From the NCBI GenBank assembly GCA_026417375.1, contig JAOADJ010000001.1, forward strand, positions 25,336 to 89,335: a stretch of DNA of 64,000 nucleotides, read 5' to 3'. A program made the translations under genes and the position numbers. The notes beneath the pieces are model-generated. The model saw nothing but the letters and a program-made list of their open reading frames with translations. It did not search any database and had not been told where the DNA came from. Shown here piece after piece: positions 53,301 to 62,597 of this stretch; position 1 is the stretch's first letter, and the number at the start of each line of letters is the position of its first letter. This DNA is from Melioribacteraceae bacterium. Lineage in GTDB: Bacteria > Bacteroidota > Ignavibacteria > Ignavibacteriales > Melioribacteraceae.

Positions 53301-53861
53301 TAAATCGCCAGCACTAAAATTTTCGTTAGGTTTTCTTTTATAATTGTTTTCATCAATTACCCATTTAACTCCATCAAAATGAATTATATTACCTTGCTGA
53401 CCTGCAAGCCAGATTTTATCTTCCCTGATAATAGAAATACCTGTCCACATAGAATAATCTGAATCATCCCACATTATTTTAGGAAGAATAATTTCTTTTT
53501 TTGTTTTAAAGTTATATTTGATGAATTGCGGTTTATAATCTCCACGATGAGTTGAATGTGTAATCCAATAAATTAAATTTTTATCTTTAGCTTTTAATAA
53601 GGGATAATCTGAATAATCGTGTGATGAAATTTCTTTCCAACTTCCCTTTTCAAATTGATAAACTACTCCTTTAACTTTATCCCCTTTTCCTCTCGAAATT
53701 GCAAAACCATTTTCACTATCAATCATCTCAATTTGAGCACCAAGATCAACATTGGCTTGCTTAAACCAGATTTTTGCTGGTTGATTAGTTTCAACATTAA
53801 TATTCTCATTCTGATTACAAGAGAAAATTAAAACCAGAATAAAGAAAATAAATTTTTTCAT
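50334..53861 (-). CDS. Transmembrane Ser/Thr protein kinase with lipoprotein, propeller, FG-GAP and UnbV ectodomain
   Basis: 1175 aa. Type II signal peptide (lipobox IFSC, Cys15). Ycf48-like propeller repeats (about 30-330: GWAVGKQGLILKYENGNWKK), FG-GAP/VCBS repeats with DFDNDGNLDIYF-type calcium loops (about 350-700), and an ASPIC/UnbV domain (about 705-800). About three membrane helices (810-910) precede a complete Hanks kinase: GSGGMGKVYKAL, VAIKIL, HRDLKSSN, DFGLSK and GYVAPEQ. The kinase would be cytoplasmic and the ligand-binding part periplasmic. Convergent with amtB; no phosphatase gene nearby. Confidence 0.92.
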   Translation of the reverse strand: MKKFIFFILVLIFSCNQNENINVETNQPAKIWFKQANVDLGAQIEMIDSENGFAISRGKGDKVKGVVYQFEKGSWKEISSHDYSDYPLLKAKDKNLIYWITHSTHRGDYKPQFIKYNFKTKKEIILPKIMWDDSDYSMWTGISIIREDKIWLAGQQGNIIHFDGVKWVIDENNYKRKPNENFSAGDLHDIQMLNENLGWAVGKQGLILKYENGNWKKYNSPTNDELNKISMLDENFGWIVGDKGTILKFENNQWKKIENIFRVKFNSVKTLSKDKAWIVGARSTLVELINNEWIEDKSIKIFEDNFTDIDIINKENENKIWIIGDNGIYTNSQNLKFSFTDVTSNLSLRKEGRAGIFRDYNNDGFLDLAVMLEDSPTLIYRNQNGNFFSEVDRDFLSANIFSSQSIASADFDNDNNIDLLEILDDVNNNLSFGKGNFEFRNVDTRKFINLNYIQTDLNLANAQVADFDNDGNLDIYFSNYNNDDMIFKNNGVGKFENVFGDCGIKKLKNHRAYGVTLTDFNNDNLIDVLITYKLAEKNQHIFLYLNKGNFKFEEKTDKNFYTNFAPSTYSSIENDFNNDGFTDIIVFNNESELKFLINDGNANFKDVADEIGLSKKFFHPEPSGGIMAAADVNNDGWLDIFIGSELYLNSPEFFFTEVSKSVGIDFIGNPSFADFDNDGDIDLFIGSSREALGKGDRAVLYKNNSNEKNFITVKLNADVSNRNAIGAKVYLLGYNNDSLVYKTIRQVGLGSNSVAQENFSKINFGINPNYNYKIKVVFPSGTIKIVDVEKNKLNEINESTFLEKELILTKKSLTRTLLLIDYKVEVVKFILVFILLIIAFVFGLKTKAKKVVYHLYFGLFWIFIYLALVHLTITSQIILSWIIPIGVTSGLAFSFIYIANKIIEKRESNYISHYKILELIGSGGMGKVYKALDTQTSKIVAIKILNPEILKAQENKKRLAGEGILLSSLQNKNIIKIFEYGETEKCSFISMEYLSGGTLQEYIEKNYPITNKKIIEIALQICNGLKEIHNQKIIHRDLKSSNVMFDDKNEIRIMDFGLSKSPLVTTMTTLGTVIGTLGYVAPEQITNFNVDKRTDIFSFGVILYQLATGKLPFTGENEIALIHTIFNTEPIKPSVINKDLNKEIEKIILKCIRKNPEERFSNVEEIIIELLKIPD

Positions 53862-54024
53862 ATTAATTGATTTGATTGATGAGATAAAAATCGGACTTAT
53901 TTATTAATTAAAATAATAAAAATTATTATTTAATAATTAATTAATTATCACTTTTAATTATAAAATCCTTTTCGACTTACAATTAACAAAAAATATTTTA
54001 AGATATACTCAATTATTCATTCTT

Positions 54025-54032
54025 TATATTTG
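54025..54032 (+). promoter_or_regulatory. Bacteroidota-type -7 box of glgA
   Basis: TATATTTG, an exact TAnnTTTG match 22 nt before the ATG, preceded by a very AT-rich tract. No clear TTTG at -33. Almost identical to the alr -7 region (TTATATTTG). Confidence 0.4.
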
Positions 54033-54054
54033 TAAGAACAATTTTTTAAATATT

Positions 54055-55524
54055 ATGAAAATAGCATTTCTTAGCAGTGAAGTTTTTCCTTATGCTAAAA
54101 CAGGTGGACTTGCAGATGTTGCCGGTTCCCTTCCAATTGAATTAAATAATCTTGGTCACGAAGTTAAAGTTTTTATGCCAAAGTATAATTTGTTTGGTGA
54201 AGTTGAACATGGATTACATTATTTATGGTCAATCGGAGAAATTCCTGTTAGAGTTGCCGGTAAAGTTCATTCAGTTCATGTTCATTCTGCAAAATTACCA
54301 CGTTCAAATGTAGAAATTTATTTTGTTGATTGTCCTTTCTATTTTCATCGCTTTACTGTTTACACAAACGACAAAGACGAAGATGAACGTTTTATTCTTT
54401 TTATGAAAGGAGCAATTGAAATTATTCAACGCTTACAATGGAAACCTGATATAATTCATTGTAATGATTGGCAAACTGGTTTAACTCCACTTCTTATAAA
54501 AGAAAATTATTCGTGGGATAAATTGTTTGAAAAAACTGCAACGGTTTTTACTATTCATAATGTCGCTTATCAGGGAAGATTTTCGAAAGAAACTTTTTAT
54601 AAAGCTGAAATTAAAGAAGAACATTTCCTTCATGGAGGAATTGGTGAATATGATGGCGGTGTTAATTTTATGAAGACAGCAATTCTAACTAGTGATGTTA
54701 TTAATACCGTTAGTGAAACTTATGCAAAAGAACTTTTAACACCAGAATATGGTGAAGGAATGCAGGAATATTTAAACATGCGTCAAAATGTATTATATGG
54801 TATTATAAATGGTATCGACTATAATGTTTGGAATCCCGAAAAAGATGTTCTGATTCCATATCAATATTCAAAAGATAATTTAAGTGGCAAATTGCAAAAC
54901 AAAAAATTTCTGGTAAATCATCTTGGTTTCGAATTTAATGAAGAAATTCCGTTGATTGGAATAGTATCAAGAATGGTATCACAAAAAGGTTTTGATATAA
55001 TTGGATATGCATTGAATGATTTATTACAATTGAACGCTCAATGGGTGGTTCTTGGTGGTGGCGAACAACGTTACGAAGAAATGTTCAGAGAAGTTGCCAA
55101 TAATAATCCAAATAAATTTTACTTTTATCGCGGATATAATAATGAGCTTGCTCATTTAATTGAAGCCGCTGCAGATATTTTTTTAATGCCCTCCCGTTTT
55201 GAACCCTGTGGTCTTAATCAAATTTATTCTTTGAGATATGGTACTGTTCCTGTAGTAAGAAAAACCGGTGGTCTTGCAGATACAGTTTTAGATTGGAACG
55301 AATATCTTGCTCAAGGAAAAGAAATTGGAACCGGTTATTCCTTTAATGATTATTCAGGTTATGCATTATTGCTTTCAGTTCATAGAGCAATTCATGATTT
55401 TCATCTCAAAGATGTTTGGTACAAAATTCAAATGAATGGAATGTCTAAAGATTATTCATGGAAAAAATCTGCAGAGAAATATGTTGAGCTTTATAAAAAG
55501 GCAATTATTAATGTTAGAAATTAA
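54055..55524 (+). CDS. glgA: Glycogen synthase (ADP-glucose type)
   Basis: 489 aa. GT5 family: IAFLSSEVFPYAKTGGLADVAGSLP holds the KTGGL substrate loop. Then HCNDWQTGL, TIHNVAYQG, GIVSRMVSQKGFDI, and the C-terminal PSRFEPCGLNQIYSLRYGTVPVVRKTGGLADTV. It elongates alpha-1,4-glucan for storage. The other glg genes are not in the window. Confidence 0.97.
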   Translation: MKIAFLSSEVFPYAKTGGLADVAGSLPIELNNLGHEVKVFMPKYNLFGEVEHGLHYLWSIGEIPVRVAGKVHSVHVHSAKLPRSNVEIYFVDCPFYFHRFTVYTNDKDEDERFILFMKGAIEIIQRLQWKPDIIHCNDWQTGLTPLLIKENYSWDKLFEKTATVFTIHNVAYQGRFSKETFYKAEIKEEHFLHGGIGEYDGGVNFMKTAILTSDVINTVSETYAKELLTPEYGEGMQEYLNMRQNVLYGIINGIDYNVWNPEKDVLIPYQYSKDNLSGKLQNKKFLVNHLGFEFNEEIPLIGIVSRMVSQKGFDIIGYALNDLLQLNAQWVVLGGGEQRYEEMFREVANNNPNKFYFYRGYNNELAHLIEAAADIFLMPSRFEPCGLNQIYSLRYGTVPVVRKTGGLADTVLDWNEYLAQGKEIGTGYSFNDYSGYALLLSVHRAIHDFHLKDVWYKIQMNGMSKDYSWKKSAEKYVELYKKAIINVRN

Positions 55525-55584
55525 TCTTTAGACAAAATAAAACTATAATTAACACTTAATTGTTACAATCATAAAAAAAATAAA

Positions 55585-56754
55585 ATGAAACCATTACAAA
55601 TGATAATTTTTTTCTCAATAGTTTTTTCAATTTATGGAACAATCAACTATTACATAATTCGTCGTGGATTAACTGTAATACCAAATGAATATAAAAGCTT
55701 GTATTTGATAATTATTATTTTTTTAGCCGCATCATATATAGCTGGCAGATTATTAGAAAATATTTGGGTTTCACCATTAAGTGTTGCGTTAGTTTATATT
55801 GGCTCATTTTGGTTGGCAATTATGATTTATATTTTTCTTCAATTGCTAATTGTTGATTTTGTTCTTTTAATAGAAAAGTTTTTTCACTTTATCCCATCAT
55901 TTCTTACTAAAGATATTGTTAGTACAAAAAAAATTGTTGCCTTATCAATAGTTATTTTGACCATTATCATTGTTGCTGCCGGATATATTAACACAAACAT
56001 GATTATAATTAAAAAGTATAATATTAATGTCAAGAAAAATGCTGGCGAATTAAAATCATTAAACATCGCAATGGCATCAGATTTACATCTTGGAACAATT
56101 AACAGTTATGGATTTATGTATGAAGTTGCTGAAAAAATAAATTCTTTAAATCCGGACATTATTCTTTTTGCCGGGGATATAATTGATGAAGATTTAGCTC
56201 CTGTTATTAAATATGATGTTGGTGAGCATCTTAATAAATTAAAATCGAAATATGGAGTTTATGGAATTACCGGTAATCATGAATACATTGGTGGGGTTGA
56301 ACCAGCTGTAAAATATTTAGAAAAATACAATATAAAAATAATCAGAGATGATGCTATCAAAATTGATAATGCTTTTTATTTAGTTGGAAGAGAAGATTTA
56401 TCTATCAAACAATTTGCTGGTAAAAGAAGGAAAGAACTATCAGAGATTATTAAAGATATAGACAAATCATTACCAATAATTTTAATGGATCATCAACCAT
56501 ATAAATTAGAAGAAGCTCAAAAAAATAAAATAGATTTACAATTAAGCGGACATACTCACAACGGTCAACTTTGGCCATTTAATTACATTGTAGAAAAAAT
56601 ATACGAGCTTGCATGGGGCTATAGAGTAATAGATAACACACATTATTATGTTTCATGTGGTGTAGGTGGTTGGGGTCCACCAATCAGAACCGGCAGCCGT
56701 CCTGAAATTATTAATATTAAATTAAATTTTATAGGAGATGAAAAAAGCAACTAA
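55585..56754 (+). CDS. Membrane-anchored metallophosphoesterase (YkuE-like)
   Basis: 389 aa. Four to five helices in the first 140 residues, then a calcineurin-like domain: ASDLHLG, FAGDIIDE, GNHEYIGG, LMDHQPY and LSGHTHNGQLWPF supply the two-metal ligands. YkuE-type enzymes act on membrane lipids or UDP-sugar lipids; the exact substrate here is unknown. Confidence 0.9.
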   Translation: MKPLQMIIFFSIVFSIYGTINYYIIRRGLTVIPNEYKSLYLIIIIFLAASYIAGRLLENIWVSPLSVALVYIGSFWLAIMIYIFLQLLIVDFVLLIEKFFHFIPSFLTKDIVSTKKIVALSIVILTIIIVAAGYINTNMIIIKKYNINVKKNAGELKSLNIAMASDLHLGTINSYGFMYEVAEKINSLNPDIILFAGDIIDEDLAPVIKYDVGEHLNKLKSKYGVYGITGNHEYIGGVEPAVKYLEKYNIKIIRDDAIKIDNAFYLVGREDLSIKQFAGKRRKELSEIIKDIDKSLPIILMDHQPYKLEEAQKNKIDLQLSGHTHNGQLWPFNYIVEKIYELAWGYRVIDNTHYYVSCGVGGWGPPIRTGSRPEIINIKLNFIGDEKSN

Positions 56755-56758
56755 GTTA

Positions 56759-58837
56759 CTATTTAACCAAAATCATCTTTTTAATATCAGAAAAATTTTT
56801 TGTCTGTAGCTTATAAAAATAAACTCCACTTGAATAACTATCTAAACTATAACCAATAGAATATTTTCCCGGTTTTTTAATTTCATTTAAAATTATCGCT
56901 TCTTCATTTCCCAATGAATTGTAAAGAATCAGTTTAACATTTTCTTCTTGTGGAATTTCAAATTCAATTGTTGTTAATGGATTAAATGGATTTGGATAAT
57001 TTTGATATAAGCAAAATTTATATGGAATATTTTCTTCCTCAATATTTACTAATACAGATGAATAATTACTCCATGGTCCGGCACCACTTATGTTTTTAGC
57101 TTGAACTCTCCAATAATAAGTTTGCCCTTCATCTAAACCGAACAAAGTTGTCGTTGTATCTTTAGTTGATGCTGATTGAATTACAGTAAAAAAACTAGGA
57201 CTGTATGAAATTTGTAAATCATATTCATCCGCATTTTTAACTTTTTTCCATTTAAAAGTAATCCATCCTTTTCTACCCTGATATGGTGCTGCCGAAATTA
57301 ATTGTGGTGCATCGGGTAATGGAATATAGGTTGTAAATTTCCAAACATCACTCCAGGGTCCGTAACCTTGACTACTTTTTACCTGAACTCGCCAATAATA
57401 AAGTTTTCCTTCTTCTAAATTTATTATAGTTTTAGATGTATCTGATGAAGTTGAATCTTTTTTAACATTTTCAATAAAAGCAGGATCTGATGATAATTGA
57501 ATAATATATTTCTCTGCATCTTTAATTTTTTTCCATTTCAATGTTACATTCTTTTCAATCCCCTTTTGAGCATTTTCAGGATATACCTGAATTGTTTTTC
57601 CAAAATATGAGTTTCCGTTTTGAAGTATTGGAGTTGTCCAAGTAATCCAATTTGAAAGATTAGTTTTAAATGGTGTAGTTGCAACATTTGTATTTACATT
57701 ATTATTACCAAGCAAAAACTTTTCAATAAAAAGTTCTATTTCCGGAATTTGTGAAGCCGGCACTGAACAATGTGAATGACCACCAATTATGCTGAAACCA
57801 AATCTATCGGAAACACCTAAAGCTTTCCAAACCTCTTTAGCCGCATTACTTCCAACATGTCCGGATTCATCAGCAAGCCATGTGTAATCTGGGTTTCCGG
57901 TTACAAACAATGCTCTTGGAGCAACAAGCGCCATTAATTCATGATGATCCATTGGTATTTTTGAAACAGAATTTGAAAATTGATTCATCGAATTTCTAAA
58001 CCAGTTGTAATCTGTTTTACCTAAAGTTTCAACACTAGAAGATTTATTTATTTCTTCAGAAAATCTCCATGTTGTATAACCACCACCCCCCGATTCCTGA
58101 GCAATTGTCAGTGCAATTCTTTCATCAAATGCACCGGCAAACAATGCAAGTTTACCAGCGTAGGAACAACCAGTAACAGCTAATCTTTTTGTATCAATAG
58201 GTAAGATATTTTTAACTAATTCAAGTCCATCTATTATTCTACTTACGCCCCACGCCCAGGCACTATATTGACCTGTATTATCTACATTTAAATGAGGATA
58301 AAGTTTGTAATAAGGATCTGTGTTTTTATGATTTCCGTACGTTGTAACTTGATTTATATTATATGTTATCAAAGCAATATTCCTACTTGTAAAAATACTT
58401 TGAGGCATACTTCCCGTTGGAGAATTTATTCCGATTACAGCGGGAAAAGGACCGGTTCCATTTGGTAAATTAATTTGTGATGTCAAAGTAAGTGAATTCC
58501 CATTAACAGTTACAATAACTGTTAGAAGTCCATTTGAATAACTTGCCTTTATATCTGCTGGTCGCGGTGGTTTTTCACCTATTTCATAGTGTTGTATTTC
58601 TGCTGCAATCTCAGCCCTTCTATATTTCCAATCTGAGAAATATTTTATTCTACCTCTTCCATCAGACCACATGAATGGATCTGGTAATGATGAAATAATT
58701 AGTAGTTCATTAATTGTTGGTAAATATGGTGTCGGGCAATCTAAACAAGTGTTTTCAACTTCATAAACTAGTGGAAATTGCTGTGAGTATAAACTTAAAG
58801 ATGTTAATAGTATTAAACAAAGAATTTTCTTTTTCAT
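56759..58837 (-). CDS. T9SS-exported CE15-like glucuronoyl esterase with two Fn3-type domains
   Basis: 692 aa from the ATG at 58837 (the track start is a TTG seven codons up). Alpha/beta-hydrolase with nucleophile in TGCSYAGK and acid in QESGGGG, matching CE15 glucuronoyl esterases (GCSRNGK, QESGxGG) except for Arg to Tyr. His candidates lie in GGHSHCS. Two Fn3-like modules (YYWRVQVKSSQGYGPWSD; YYWRVQAKNISGAGPWSN) and a sorting domain (QNYPNPFNPLTTIEF) follow. CE15 enzymes cut ester links between lignin and glucuronoxylan. Confidence 0.87.
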   Translation of the reverse strand: MKKKILCLILLTSLSLYSQQFPLVYEVENTCLDCPTPYLPTINELLIISSLPDPFMWSDGRGRIKYFSDWKYRRAEIAAEIQHYEIGEKPPRPADIKASYSNGLLTVIVTVNGNSLTLTSQINLPNGTGPFPAVIGINSPTGSMPQSIFTSRNIALITYNINQVTTYGNHKNTDPYYKLYPHLNVDNTGQYSAWAWGVSRIIDGLELVKNILPIDTKRLAVTGCSYAGKLALFAGAFDERIALTIAQESGGGGYTTWRFSEEINKSSSVETLGKTDYNWFRNSMNQFSNSVSKIPMDHHELMALVAPRALFVTGNPDYTWLADESGHVGSNAAKEVWKALGVSDRFGFSIIGGHSHCSVPASQIPEIELFIEKFLLGNNNVNTNVATTPFKTNLSNWITWTTPILQNGNSYFGKTIQVYPENAQKGIEKNVTLKWKKIKDAEKYIIQLSSDPAFIENVKKDSTSSDTSKTIINLEEGKLYYWRVQVKSSQGYGPWSDVWKFTTYIPLPDAPQLISAAPYQGRKGWITFKWKKVKNADEYDLQISYSPSFFTVIQSASTKDTTTTLFGLDEGQTYYWRVQAKNISGAGPWSNYSSVLVNIEEENIPYKFCLYQNYPNPFNPLTTIEFEIPQEENVKLILYNSLGNEEAIILNEIKKPGKYSIGYSLDSYSSGVYFYKLQTKNFSDIKKMILVK

Positions 58838-59012
58838 ATTATCACTCTTTTTATTCAAATTTTGTTGGTTTTATTTTAATTAAACCGTTTCAATTTTGTA
58901 ATCAAATTAATCAATTTCTGATTTTATTCAAATTATTTTTATTTAAAAACCTTCTTGATTTAATTAGAGCAGATGGGCTTGTTAGTTCTAATAAAATCAA
59001 CCTATCAAAATT

Positions 59013-59891
59013 TTAATACCCCGTTTCAACTGGTGATTTCATTTTATTTAATCCAAAAGAATTTATTATATCTTTATAATTAATAAGTTTTACTTTTAAT
59101 TTTTCAAAAAGATTTTCCTTTTGTGCTGTAAGCAAAGCATTTAATTCACCATTTCTATGTTTACTCATTTCTTTTAATCCAAATTCATTTAAATCAATCA
59201 TTGCAGAAAGTTCATCATTATCTTTACCAACATGACAAACAAGAAGATTTATTTTTTCTTCAGTTATATTATTTAATAATGTATTAAGATGATTATACTT
59301 TGTTTCAATTGGAATACTATACATGCTATTTAAATCTACTTCGCCAAAATATCTTGATATTCCAAGTTTATATTCATCTGCTAGTTTTTCTACAATTTTT
59401 CTCAATTCAGGTTTATCCACTGCTGTTCCCATATGATAATCCAAATAAGAAATTTTTAATCCTGATCTGATTGCTTTTTCTATTTGTGCCCTGAGTTCTG
59501 TCTCAACTTCATCAAGTGATGGATTGTTTGCAAAAAATTTTGCTCTCGATGGGAAAAAATATCCTAATGAGTCTACAAGTGATGGAACTTTTATCGCTCC
59601 GGCAACTGGTCCCCAACGATAATTTTTCCATTCTGAATTTAATGTTAAATGTACTCCAACGCTTACATTTCGAGCATCTTTCAAAATTGAAACAGCTTCA
59701 TCAAACCAGCTACATGTAACCATAACTGATGCTGAAAATTTCAATCCCGAATCTATTAATTCTTTTGCAGCAAGATTAACAGAATGACTCATTCCAATAT
59801 CATCACAACGAATTAATAGAACTTTACCATTTGAATTTAATTGTCCAAATGTTGTAATATTCAAAGCGAGTAGAATTAAAAATGTTTTCAT
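59013..59891 (-). CDS. Exported YdjC/ChbG-family carbohydrate deacetylase
   Basis: 292 aa with a signal peptide. YdjC signature: LLIRCDDIGMSHSVN (metal-binding Asp pair), VGVHLTLNSEW and YLDYHMGT (metal His). ChbG removes one acetyl group from chitooligosaccharides in the cytoplasm; this copy is exported, so it may act on acetylated oligosaccharides in the periplasm. The 200-bp gap upstream (59892-60091) holds only AT-rich sequence and an unconvincing 18-codon ORF. Confidence 0.85.
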   Translation of the reverse strand: MKTFLILLALNITTFGQLNSNGKVLLIRCDDIGMSHSVNLAAKELIDSGLKFSASVMVTCSWFDEAVSILKDARNVSVGVHLTLNSEWKNYRWGPVAGAIKVPSLVDSLGYFFPSRAKFFANNPSLDEVETELRAQIEKAIRSGLKISYLDYHMGTAVDKPELRKIVEKLADEYKLGISRYFGEVDLNSMYSIPIETKYNHLNTLLNNITEEKINLLVCHVGKDNDELSAMIDLNEFGLKEMSKHRNGELNALLTAQKENLFEKLKVKLINYKDIINSFGLNKMKSPVETGY

Positions 59892-60091
59892 AAAAAAACC
59901 GATAAATTTATTAACGTATTTAAATATAAAATTCTTTTCTAATAATATTAATAATAAACATATCTGTTTTTATTTCTAAAATTTAAGATAACTATTCTTT
60001 AAATGAACAAATCAGAAGTTAATGTTGTTTTTAATTTAGAAGAATTTTTGAACTCTTAAAGAACGATTGAATAAAAAATAAGTGTGCTTAA

Positions 60092-61618
60092 ATGAAAAAA
60101 TTTTTTATAGACACAAAAAATTTTACAGAGGTTTTCCTTTCAAAAATTGAAAAGGTGGGAAATAAACTTCCCAACCCGACAACTCTCTTTGCACTCTTTG
60201 CATTCGGAGTTATAATATTATCCTGGGTGGTATCACAATTCGATTTTTCAGTAATTCTTCCCAGATCGAATAAGGAGATTCGTCCTGTTAGTCTTCTTTC
60301 CGTAGAAGGACTGCATAGAATAATTACAAACCTGATTACAAACTTTACTTCATTTGCTCCGTTAGGAACAGTATTGGTATCACTGCTTGGAATTGCTGTA
60401 GCAGAACACAGCGGATTAATAGGCACATCGCTCCGATTAATTGTTATTAAAGCACCTAAAAAACTTTTAACATTTGTTGTTGTATTTGCCGGAATATTAT
60501 CGAACACAGCAAGTGAGATTGGTTATGTTCTTCTTGTTCCGCTTTCTGCAATGATCTTTCTTGCAGTCGGAAGACATCCTATTGCGGGACTTGCAGCAGC
60601 ATTTGCAGGTGTATCGGGTGGCTACAGCGCCAACCTTTTACTTGGAACAATCGATCCTTTGTTAGCAGGACTTACACAGGAGGCGGCACACATTATTGAT
60701 AAATCGTATGAAGTTAATGCTGCGGCAAACTACTATTTTCTTTTTGTCTCAACATTTTTTATTGCAGCGGTGGGAACATGGATTACAGAAAAAATCATCA
60801 TTCCGCGATTAGGAGAATACAAAGGTGGTGTTAAGGCAGAAGAAATTAAACCACTCTCCGCTGAAGAGAAAAAAGGATTGATATATGCATCTGTTGCAGT
60901 TGCAATTTTTATAAGCATAATTTTATTGGGTATAATTCCTGAAGGTGGATTTCTGCGTGATCCTAAAACAGGAAGCATATTAAAATCTCCATTCTTAAGT
61001 GGAATCGTTGCATTCATTTTTCTTGGCGGTGTTGTTGCGGGACTTGCATATGGAATTGGCGCTAAAACAATTAAGAGTGATAATGATGTTATTAAGGGAA
61101 TGAGCAAGTCGATGGAAACACTCGGTTCTTACATTGTTCTTGTGTTCTTTGCCGCTCAGTTCGTTGCTTTTTTCAACTGGACAAATCTTGGTCAGATTGT
61201 AGCAGTTGAAGGTGCACTGGCTTTGAAAGCAAGTGGACTTGGACCAATTCCTTTAATGATTTTATTCATAATTATTACCGCTGTCTTAAATTTGTTTATT
61301 GGAAGCGCATCAGCAAAATGGGCAATTATGGCGCCGATATTTGTACCAATGTTTATGCTGCTTGGTTATTCACCGGAGCTTGTTCAAGCTGCATACAGAG
61401 TGGGGGATAGTGTTACAAATATTATAGCTCCGATGATGTCCTACTTTGCATTAATAATATCATTCTTTATTAAGTACGATGAGAAAGCCGGAATAGGAAC
61501 ACTTATAGCAACAATGCTTCCTTACACAATCTCTTTTTTTATTGTCTGGACACTATTATTTGTAGTTTGGTTTGTGCTAGGGTTACCTCTCGGTCCGGGT
61601 GCAAAAATTTTTATTTAA
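60092..61618 (+). CDS. AbgT family transporter
   Basis: 508 aa. Opening [25 protein letters not shown] and [29 protein letters not shown], then [25 protein letters not shown]. The re-entrant motif [25 protein letters not shown] and [18 protein letters not shown] are the AbgT signatures. Members import p-aminobenzoyl-glutamate or export sulfonamides. Base composition is more GC-rich than the genes to the left. Confidence 0.95.
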   Translation: MKKFFIDTKNFTEVFLSKIEKVGNKLPNPTTLFALFAFGVIILSWVVSQFDFSVILPRSNKEIRPVSLLSVEGLHRIITNLITNFTSFAPLGTVLVSLLGIAVAEHSGLIGTSLRLIVIKAPKKLLTFVVVFAGILSNTASEIGYVLLVPLSAMIFLAVGRHPIAGLAAAFAGVSGGYSANLLLGTIDPLLAGLTQEAAHIIDKSYEVNAAANYYFLFVSTFFIAAVGTWITEKIIIPRLGEYKGGVKAEEIKPLSAEEKKGLIYASVAVAIFISIILLGIIPEGGFLRDPKTGSILKSPFLSGIVAFIFLGGVVAGLAYGIGAKTIKSDNDVIKGMSKSMETLGSYIVLVFFAAQFVAFFNWTNLGQIVAVEGALALKASGLGPIPLMILFIIITAVLNLFIGSASAKWAIMAPIFVPMFMLLGYSPELVQAAYRVGDSVTNIIAPMMSYFALIISFFIKYDEKAGIGTLIATMLPYTISFFIVWTLLFVVWFVLGLPLGPGAKIFI

Positions 61619-61646
61619 TGAAAAACATTTTAGAAAGGGTATAAAA

Positions 61647-62597
61647 ATGAAAGTTGGTATAATCGGAAGCGGGATGGTTGGTGCAACTTCTGCATATGCA
61701 ATAATGATGAGAAAAGCAGCGAGTGATATCGTTTTAATTGATGCAAATGAAAAGCGAGCAATTGCAGAAGCACAGGATATTATGCACGCCGTTCCCTTTG
61801 TTTCAGCAACCGACATTTTTGCAGGAACTTATGAAGATATTAAAGACGCAAAAATTGTTGTGATTGCTTCCGGAGCTAATCAGAAACCGGGCGAAACACG
61901 ACTAATGCTTATGGAAAAAAATGCTGCGATTATGAGAGATATTATTTCGAACGTTGTTAAGTATAATCCTAATCCAATTTTTCTAATTGCAACAAATCCA
62001 GTTGATATAATTACTCAGATATGTGTTAGCATTGCTAGCGAATTCGGAATTTCCTCTACAAGAATTATCGGAAGCGGAACGACTCTTGACACAGCAAGGT
62101 TCAGATCATTACTCGGCAATTATATCGGTGTTGATCCCCAGAATGTTCACGCTTATGTTATTGGAGAACATGGGGATTCCGAAGTTCTAACATGGTCTAA
62201 TATTGATATTGGCGGAGTTACGCTAGAAGATTTTATTGCTTACAGAAGAATAGCGTTTGACGAAAGCATTAAACAGAAAATAGAAGATGGTGTTCGCAAC
62301 GCAGCTTATAAGATAATAGAAGGCAAAGGTTCAACTTATTACGGAATTGCGGGTGCAATTGCTAAACTTGTTGAAGTTATTAATAGAGACAACCGCGCAG
62401 TACTTACAGTAAGCACAATAAATGACGATGTAGAAGGAATAAAAAATGTTGCCCTCTCACTTCCACATCTTATTGGTGGCGAAGGAGATCTGGGCGTTCT
62501 TCCAATACAACTTAACGTTAAAGAAAAACTTCTTTTGAAAAAAAGTGCAGAAATTATAAGAAGTAAAATAGATGAGTATGAAAACAAAAAAAGTTAA
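61647..62597 (+). CDS. ldh: L-lactate dehydrogenase
   Basis: 316 aa from the ATG at 61647 (GAAAGGG upstream); the track start lies inside abgT. NAD site GIIGSGMVGATSAYA. The substrate loop GANQKPGETR has Gln where malate dehydrogenases have Arg, so lactate/pyruvate is the substrate. Also ATNPVD, DTARFR and catalytic His in GEHGDSE. It regenerates NAD+ in fermentation. 28 nt after the AbgT gene, with the same elevated GC. Confidence 0.93.
   Translation: MKVGIIGSGMVGATSAYAIMMRKAASDIVLIDANEKRAIAEAQDIMHAVPFVSATDIFAGTYEDIKDAKIVVIASGANQKPGETRLMLMEKNAAIMRDIISNVVKYNPNPIFLIATNPVDIITQICVSIASEFGISSTRIIGSGTTLDTARFRSLLGNYIGVDPQNVHAYVIGEHGDSEVLTWSNIDIGGVTLEDFIAYRRIAFDESIKQKIEDGVRNAAYKIIEGKGSTYYGIAGAIAKLVEVINRDNRAVLTVSTINDDVEGIKNVALSLPHLIGGEGDLGVLPIQLNVKEKLLLKKSAEIIRSKIDEYENKKS

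Noticed and set aside
60003-60059. 18-codon ORF (MNKSEVNVVF...) in the gap before the AbgT gene
   Set aside because: Too short, no convincing ribosome site, and no family resemblance.
61583-61816. Minus-strand ORF across the abgT-ldh junction
   Set aside because: Shadow of genuine genes; it overlaps the ldh start and Rossmann motif.
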